Of a DNA stretch of 25,369 nucleotides, positions 22,920-25,369 are shown piece by piece. This DNA comes from a virus, in the IMG/VR virus record IMGVR_UViG_3300029319_000457, positions 1 through 25,369 of that record; one strand, 5' to 3'. Each line of letters starts with the position of its first letter. The first letter of the stretch is position 1. The notes below the pieces were generated by a model. It ran no database searches, was not told the DNA's origin, and was given only the letters and a program-made list of their open reading frames with translations. A program made the position numbers and the translations under genes.

Positions 22920-23071
22920 TGAGAATGAGACGATGCCAATCAATAAAACTTGCACGTTATTATCAACGCTTAGAAAATATTGAGAAAAGGAGAATAGAAA
23001 ACGAGAGACAAGCTAAAAACAATTTTTTGGTTCGGCTTATCAATCGTTTGGGTTTTTTTCGCAGGGGTTGA
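22919..23071 (+). CDS. Basic small protein, 50 residues
   Basis: MRMRRCQSIKLARYYQRLEN, ending NRLGFFRRG. About 30% Arg/Lys, helical, suited to binding nucleic acid or acidic partners. I chose the ATG at the TAATG overlap; an in-frame ATG 99 bases upstream would cross two genes. Last of the four-gene unit. No family recognised. Confidence 0.6.
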   Translation: MRMRRCQSIKLARYYQRLENIEKRRIENERQAKNNFLVRLINRLGFFRRG

Positions 23072-23118
23072 CAAAAACGAAAAAAGGCGCCCGCGATTTT
23101 TGTGCCAAAGTTTTTTTC
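23068..23118 (+). repeat. Unit-end element (copy 3)
   Basis: TTGACA overlapping the stop, then A6, GGCGCCCGCG, T5 and a later T7. Same order as copies 1 and 2; no -10 box. Confidence 0.5.
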
Positions 23119-23138
23119 AGATTTTCCTAAAGATCCCC

Positions 23139-23166
23139 TTGACATCTGGCCGATATATACTATAAT
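23139..23166 (+). promoter_or_regulatory. Early promoter E5 with spacer operator
   Basis: TTGACA 23139-23144, 16-base spacer with GGCCGATATATA, TATAAT 23161-23166. Start predicted near 23173, just before a 7-bp closing stem. Confidence 0.88.
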
Positions 23167-23176
23167 GGAGGAGTAA

Positions 23177-23282
23177 GCAAGACAGATCGCCCTGATCCGA
23201 GGCGGTGCAGGTGATGAGCCGTAAGACTAGCAGTATCGGACGCGAGCCGGAATAATCTGGCAGCATTAAAACATTGTCTTGT
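23177..23282 (+). ncRNA. Structured 5' leader RNA or small RNA
   Basis: CAAGACA at 23178-23184 pairs perfectly with TGTCTTG at 23275-23281, extended by a G-U pair, and closes a region of about 90 bases. Inside: ATCGCC/GGCGGT with a nine-base loop (23186-23206), CCG/CGG around 23219-23239, and GCCGGA-ATAA-TCTGGC at 23246-23261. The stem begins about five bases after the predicted start site, so the RNA folds at its 5' end, 80 bases before the next gene. It could be a regulatory leader or be processed as a small RNA. A hammerhead was considered because of TGATGAG, but the core does not fit. Confidence 0.55.
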
Positions 23283-23361
23283 CTTATCTCATCCTAGCAA
23301 GTAAAAGGCGTTATGGCGTAGTCAGCGAAAAACCTGTGTTAACATTGAAAGGTAAAAAGTT

Positions 23362-23535
23362 ATGACCACCAAACCAGACCATCTGACATACTATTTCACC
23401 AAAGACAAGGAGACTAAAACCAAGATTCGCTATACAGCAAACGGCAGTGTATCGGGTTCAATCTACATTGAGAAGGATTCGGAACTCGCAAAGAATTCTG
23501 AAATTATTATGGAAATTTCTCAAGTAACCGCTTGA
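23362..23535 (+). CDS. Unknown early protein, 57 residues
   Basis: MTTKPDHLTYYFTKDKETKT, then SVSGSIYIEKDSELAKNSEI: alternating polar/hydrophobic residues predict a small beta sheet. TTGAAAGG precedes the ATG at usual distance, after a 185-base leader containing a structured RNA. The stop codon overlaps the TTGACA of the next promoter. No family recognised. Confidence 0.7.
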   Translation: MTTKPDHLTYYFTKDKETKTKIRYTANGSVSGSIYIEKDSELAKNSEIIMEISQVTA

Positions 23536-23559
23536 CATTGCCGATAATTATAGTATAAT
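23532..23559 (+). promoter_or_regulatory. Early promoter E6 with spacer operator
   Basis: TTGACA 23532-23537 (overlapping the upstream stop), 16-base spacer with GCCGATAATTATAG, TATAAT 23554-23559. Best match to the shared spacer motif. Confidence 0.92.
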
Positions 23560-23599
23560 GTTAGTATAAGTTTTCACAACACTTTTAGGAGAACGATCT

Positions 23600-23818
23600 A
23601 TGAAGATCAAACAAGTCGTCAGCACGAAGTTCTACTCAGCCTACACCGGTTGGAACTCGTTGCAATTCACCGATGAGGCTGGTAACGAAATTGACATTCA
23701 GATGAGCGATCAGAATTATCTGGATCTCGCCAAGACGGTAGGCCACAAAGCGGAGCGTATCCGCAATGAACGGGCTGAAGAAGCCGCACGACTCGCAGAG
23801 GAGAATGCTGATGAGTAA
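23600..23818 (+). CDS. Unknown early protein, 72 residues
   Basis: MKIKQVVSTKFYSAYTGWNS, then a C-terminal helix (RIRNERAEEAARLAEENADE) rich in Ala, Arg and Glu. The first half looks like a small beta domain. Strong site TTAGGAG before the ATG. The stop overlaps the next gene by eight bases. No family recognised. Confidence 0.78.
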   Translation: MKIKQVVSTKFYSAYTGWNSLQFTDEAGNEIDIQMSDQNYLDLAKTVGHKAERIRNERAEEAARLAEENADE

Positions 23819-23984
23819 CACCCAAACACCGATTTGCAGGGTCGGCACTGAATTTCCTGCTGGTACTGTTGTCGCCATCAAGAACAACGGAGTTTTGATT
23901 GACACTGCGGAAGGTGTCAAACTGTTTTCTTTTCCACAAATTGAAAGGTTCTGCTATGAACAACGATCTTTATCACAAGCGTAA
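23811..23984 (+). CDS. Unknown early protein, 57 residues
   Basis: MSNTQTPICRVGTEFPAGTV, VVAIKNNGVLIDTAEGVKLF: strongly predicted small beta barrel of SH3 type, a guess from alternation only. I chose 23811 because AGAGGAG lies seven bases before it; an in-frame ATG at 23805 is too close. It overlaps the previous stop by eight bases and the next start by 29. Confidence 0.68.
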   Translation: MSNTQTPICRVGTEFPAGTVVAIKNNGVLIDTAEGVKLFSFPQIERFCYEQRSLSQA

Positions 23985-24159
23985 CGAACGCAAGGTTTCT
24001 TTCCTGTACCCTAAAAACGGGAATCGCAATGTTCTTCGCGCCGTCAACGGTGTCAAGATCAAGAGTTTCACCGGCCCAAACGGTCGTGGAATTACCGTCC
24101 GAGAGGACAACGGCTTGCATAAGTCATTCTCTCTCTCTAAGTGCGTGGCGTCACTGTAA
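23956..24159 (+). CDS. Basic early protein, 67 residues
   Basis: MNNDLYHKRNERKVSFLYPK, then VNGVKIKSFTGPNGRGITVR. Basic and Gly/Asn-rich; the second half reads like a small beta barrel related in style to the previous gene. The start follows GAAAGGTTCTGCT and lies inside the previous gene. An in-frame ATG at 23899 lacks a ribosome site. Last gene before a strong terminator. Confidence 0.72.
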   Translation: MNNDLYHKRNERKVSFLYPKNGNRNVLRAVNGVKIKSFTGPNGRGITVREDNGLHKSFSLSKCVASL

Positions 24160-24184
24160 ACCCGCCAACCTTTCGTGTTGTGGG

Positions 24185-24216
24185 GAGAACGCCGCCTTCG
24201 GGCGGCTTCTCTTTTT
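24185..24216 (+). terminator. Strong rho-independent terminator
   Basis: GAGAA plus GCCGCC, TTCG tetraloop, GGCGGC plus TTCTC, then five Ts. A single bulged C is the only flaw. About 25 bases after the 67-residue gene. Confidence 0.95.
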
Positions 24217-24219
24217 GCA

Positions 24220-24245
24220 CAAAAAAAGCCCCGCCGATTTTTTCG
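24220..24245 (+). repeat. A-tract, GC core, T-tract element without TTGACA
   Basis: A7, GCCCCGCCG, T6, directly after the strong terminator. The composition matches the unit-end elements at 21068, 21839 and 23068. Confidence 0.45.
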
Positions 24246-24323
24246 CCTAAACCCTTGTCACCAAAAGACTTAGGTCAATCGGCAAATAAAAAGAAAAACT
24301 TTGAGAAATACTAAAGAATCCCC

Positions 24324-24351
24324 TTGACAATGACGATAAATATAGTATAAT
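24324..24351 (+). promoter_or_regulatory. Early promoter E7 with spacer operator
   Basis: TTGACA 24324-24329, 16-base spacer with GACGATAAATATAG (one change from the shared motif), TATAAT 24346-24351. No protein gene follows before the next promoter; it drives a structured RNA. Confidence 0.88.
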
Positions 24352-24378
24352 AAGAGAGTAAACAACAGCAAACAATAT

Positions 24379-24509
24379 GGGGCTTTTCGAAGGAGAAGAC
24401 CGGACGCTACTGCGTCACACAGTGTTTAAACGCTATCCCTTTAGCGGGGGATGACCTTTAGGCGTGAGACGTTGCCGGTAAAAGGCGGGTTCGACTCCCG
24501 CAAGCCTCT
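24379..24509 (+). ncRNA. tRNA-like structured RNA with a long insert
   Basis: Geometry of a tRNA: GGGGCTT (24379-24385) pairs with AAGCCTC (24502-24508); a T-arm GCGGG-TTCGACT-CCCGC (24485-24501) abuts that strand; ACCGG (24399-24403) pairs with CCGGT (24475-24479) at the anticodon-stem position; a five-base variable region separates them. Instead of an anticodon loop there are 71 bases with hairpins GACGC-TACT-GCGTC and CGCTA-TCCCTT-TAGCG. The D region is only 13 bases. No CCA is encoded. The missing D stem and helix at the anticodon position recall tmRNA, but 131 bases is far too short. No usable anticodon can be built, so I do not call it a tRNA. Confidence 0.5.
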
Positions 24510-24607
24510 AGCCTACAATTATGTTCCTAGCCGCTAGAGCGGTAACCGGTGCAAATCCGTGTAAAGCCCAAGGTGGGCGTGGGGTGCAATTCCCCTCTGG
24601 TTCGCCA
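24510..24607 (+). ncRNA. Second tRNA-like 3' module ending in CCA
   Basis: GGGG-TGCAATT-CCCC (24581-24595) resembles a T-arm with an unusual TGC in the loop. After one unpaired base come seven bases CTGGTTC, a discriminator G and encoded CCA (24605-24607), the exact layout of a tRNA 3' end. GCCCA-AGG-TGGGC (24566-24578) looks like a variable arm, and CCG/CGG at 24531-24549 like a D-arm. The expected 5' strand GAACCAG is absent; the best partner is TAACCGG at 24543. It may be a decayed tRNA or a designed 3' mimic. Boundaries are approximate. Confidence 0.35.
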
Positions 24608-24639
24608 AAATAAACCGGAAAACACTCAAGTCTGACCCC

Positions 24640-24667
24640 TTGACATTCCGATATAATATAGTAGAAT
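24640..24667 (+). promoter_or_regulatory. Early promoter E8 with spacer operator
   Basis: TTGACA 24640-24645, 16-base spacer with CCGATATAATATAG, TAGAAT 24662-24667. Drives the Gp88-like gene. Confidence 0.85.
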
Positions 24668-24701
24668 AAGACTGTAAGCAACAACAACCAAAGGAAAGCA
24701 A

Positions 24702-25369
24702 ATGTTAAAGTTCTCAGCAGCCAACGCTAAAATCGAAGCACTCGCCAATGATCCCGAACTCGCACAATATCTGACGGGCAAACGTAAGGTTTACTCGTTC
24801 GATCTTCTCAGTGGCTATTCTTGCCCATTCGCAGAATCGTGCCTATCTAAAGCTGTCGTACAACCAAACGGCAAACGTAAGATTAAAGACGGACTCAGGA
24901 CACAATTCCGCTGTTTCTCAGCTTCTCAGGAAGTCCAGTATACCAACGTATACAATCTTCGCAAGCACAATTTCGACCTGCTCAAGGATTGCAAAGACCT
25001 TGATTCGATGATCGATCTAATCATGAATAGCCTCTGCTTGCACACCAACGCTGGCATTGTACGGATTCATGTTGCAGGCGACTTCTTCAGTGAAAAGTAT
25101 TTTCAAGCGTGGGCCATAGTCGCGTCTGCACTTCCCAACATTTTATTCTACGCTTATACCAAGTCGCTCAAGTATTGGGTACGCCATCGACATTTATTAC
25201 CTAAGAATTTCATTTTGACCGCTTCGTATGGTGGGCGAACTGACTACCTAATCGAACTGCACAATCTACGCTTTGCTCAAGTGGTCTACAGCGAACAAGA
25301 GGCTCACGACCTCGGCCTTGCTATCGACCACGACGATACACACGCAGCGAAGCCAAGCCTACGCAATCA
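24702..25369 (+). CDS. Gp88-like phage protein (3' end beyond the right edge)
   Basis: MLKFSAANAKIEALANDPEL begins 222 visible codons. The segment FDLLSGYSCPFAESCLSKAV followed by FRCFSASQEVQYTNVYNLRK and later IVRIHVAGDFFSEKYFQAWA matches a conserved phage family I know as Gp88 (mycobacteriophage gene product 88). Its hallmarks are the SCPxAxxCLSKA cysteine pair and the FRCFSASQE block. The function of that family is not established; the clustered Cys could bind a metal or cluster. AAAGGAAAGCAA precedes the ATG. The GDFFS and YSEQEAHDLGL parts further support the family. It is transcribed from its own operator-bearing promoter. Confidence 0.8.
   Translation, partial: MLKFSAANAKIEALANDPELAQYLTGKRKVYSFDLLSGYSCPFAESCLSKAVVQPNGKRKIKDGLRTQFRCFSASQEVQYTNVYNLRKHNFDLLKDCKDLDSMIDLIMNSLCLHTNAGIVRIHVAGDFFSEKYFQAWAIVASALPNILFYAYTKSLKYWVRHRHLLPKNFILTASYGGRTDYLIELHNLRFAQVVYSEQEAHDLGLAIDHDDTHAAKPSLRN

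Noticed and set aside
23206-23245. Hammerhead ribozyme (TGATGAG seen)
   Set aside because: The base before TGATGA is G rather than C and no matching GAAA plus cleavage triplet is placed correctly.
24379-24509. tmRNA
   Set aside because: The acceptor, T-arm and helix positions fit, but 131 bases leaves no room for a normal tag frame and pseudoknots, and no CCA or typical Ala-Ala-stop tag end is present.
20507-24667. CRISPR-like dispersed repeats
   Set aside because: The repeats are promoters at irregular distances with genes between them, not repeat-spacer units.

Overview
The window is part of the genome of a tailed double-stranded DNA virus (Caudoviricetes), probably an uncultivated environmental phage. 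Evidence: a contiguous virion-assembly block (terminase large subunit with both ATPase and nuclease motifs, portal, protease-scaffold, decoration-like protein, HK97-type capsid candidate, fibre-like proteins), dense packing with ATGA/TAATG overlaps, and no ribosomal or housekeeping genes. No integrase, CRISPR array or insertion sequence was seen. The host cannot be named from the sequence.

Layout. Positions 1-19860 are all on the minus strand and read right to left: a 54-residue leader gene, an unknown 250-residue protein, a small sigma-like factor, a probable small terminase, a radical SAM/SPASM enzyme, GDP-mannose 4,6-dehydratase, an unknown 83-residue protein, an HNH endonuclease, an ERCC4-type nuclease, a ClpP-like protease, TerL, portal, a prohead protease fused to a scaffold with a nested scaffold start, a decoration-like protein, the capsid protein, a small structural protein, two long fibres with beta-roll repeats, and a Thr/Cys-rich modular protein running off the left edge. 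This is the late block. Three of its larger gaps carry the same -10-like element (TTGTGTATAATG on the minus strand) without a -35 box, which fits recognition by the sigma-like factor.

Positions 19861-20569 have no convincing gene. They hold a rightward sigma70-type promoter and about 400 bases with many inverted repeats, a candidate large structured RNA.

Positions 20507-25369 are on the plus strand and look like an early region: at least fourteen small genes of 26-144 residues in short transcription units, ending in a Gp88-like protein cut by the right edge. Seven units start with a near-consensus promoter carrying a shared CCGATAATTAT-like sequence inside the -35/-10 spacer. One promoter has a perfect dyad there instead, and two others share a GTGAC-N7-GTCAC palindrome. 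Two promoters lead into apparently noncoding structured RNAs (23177-23282 and 24379-24607); the second has tRNA-like 3' geometry with a 71-base insertion where an anticodon loop would be.

Most interesting: the promoter/operator system, the three candidate structured RNAs, the nested scaffold start, the late promoter/sigma pair, and the radical SAM-GMD pair inside the packaging operon.
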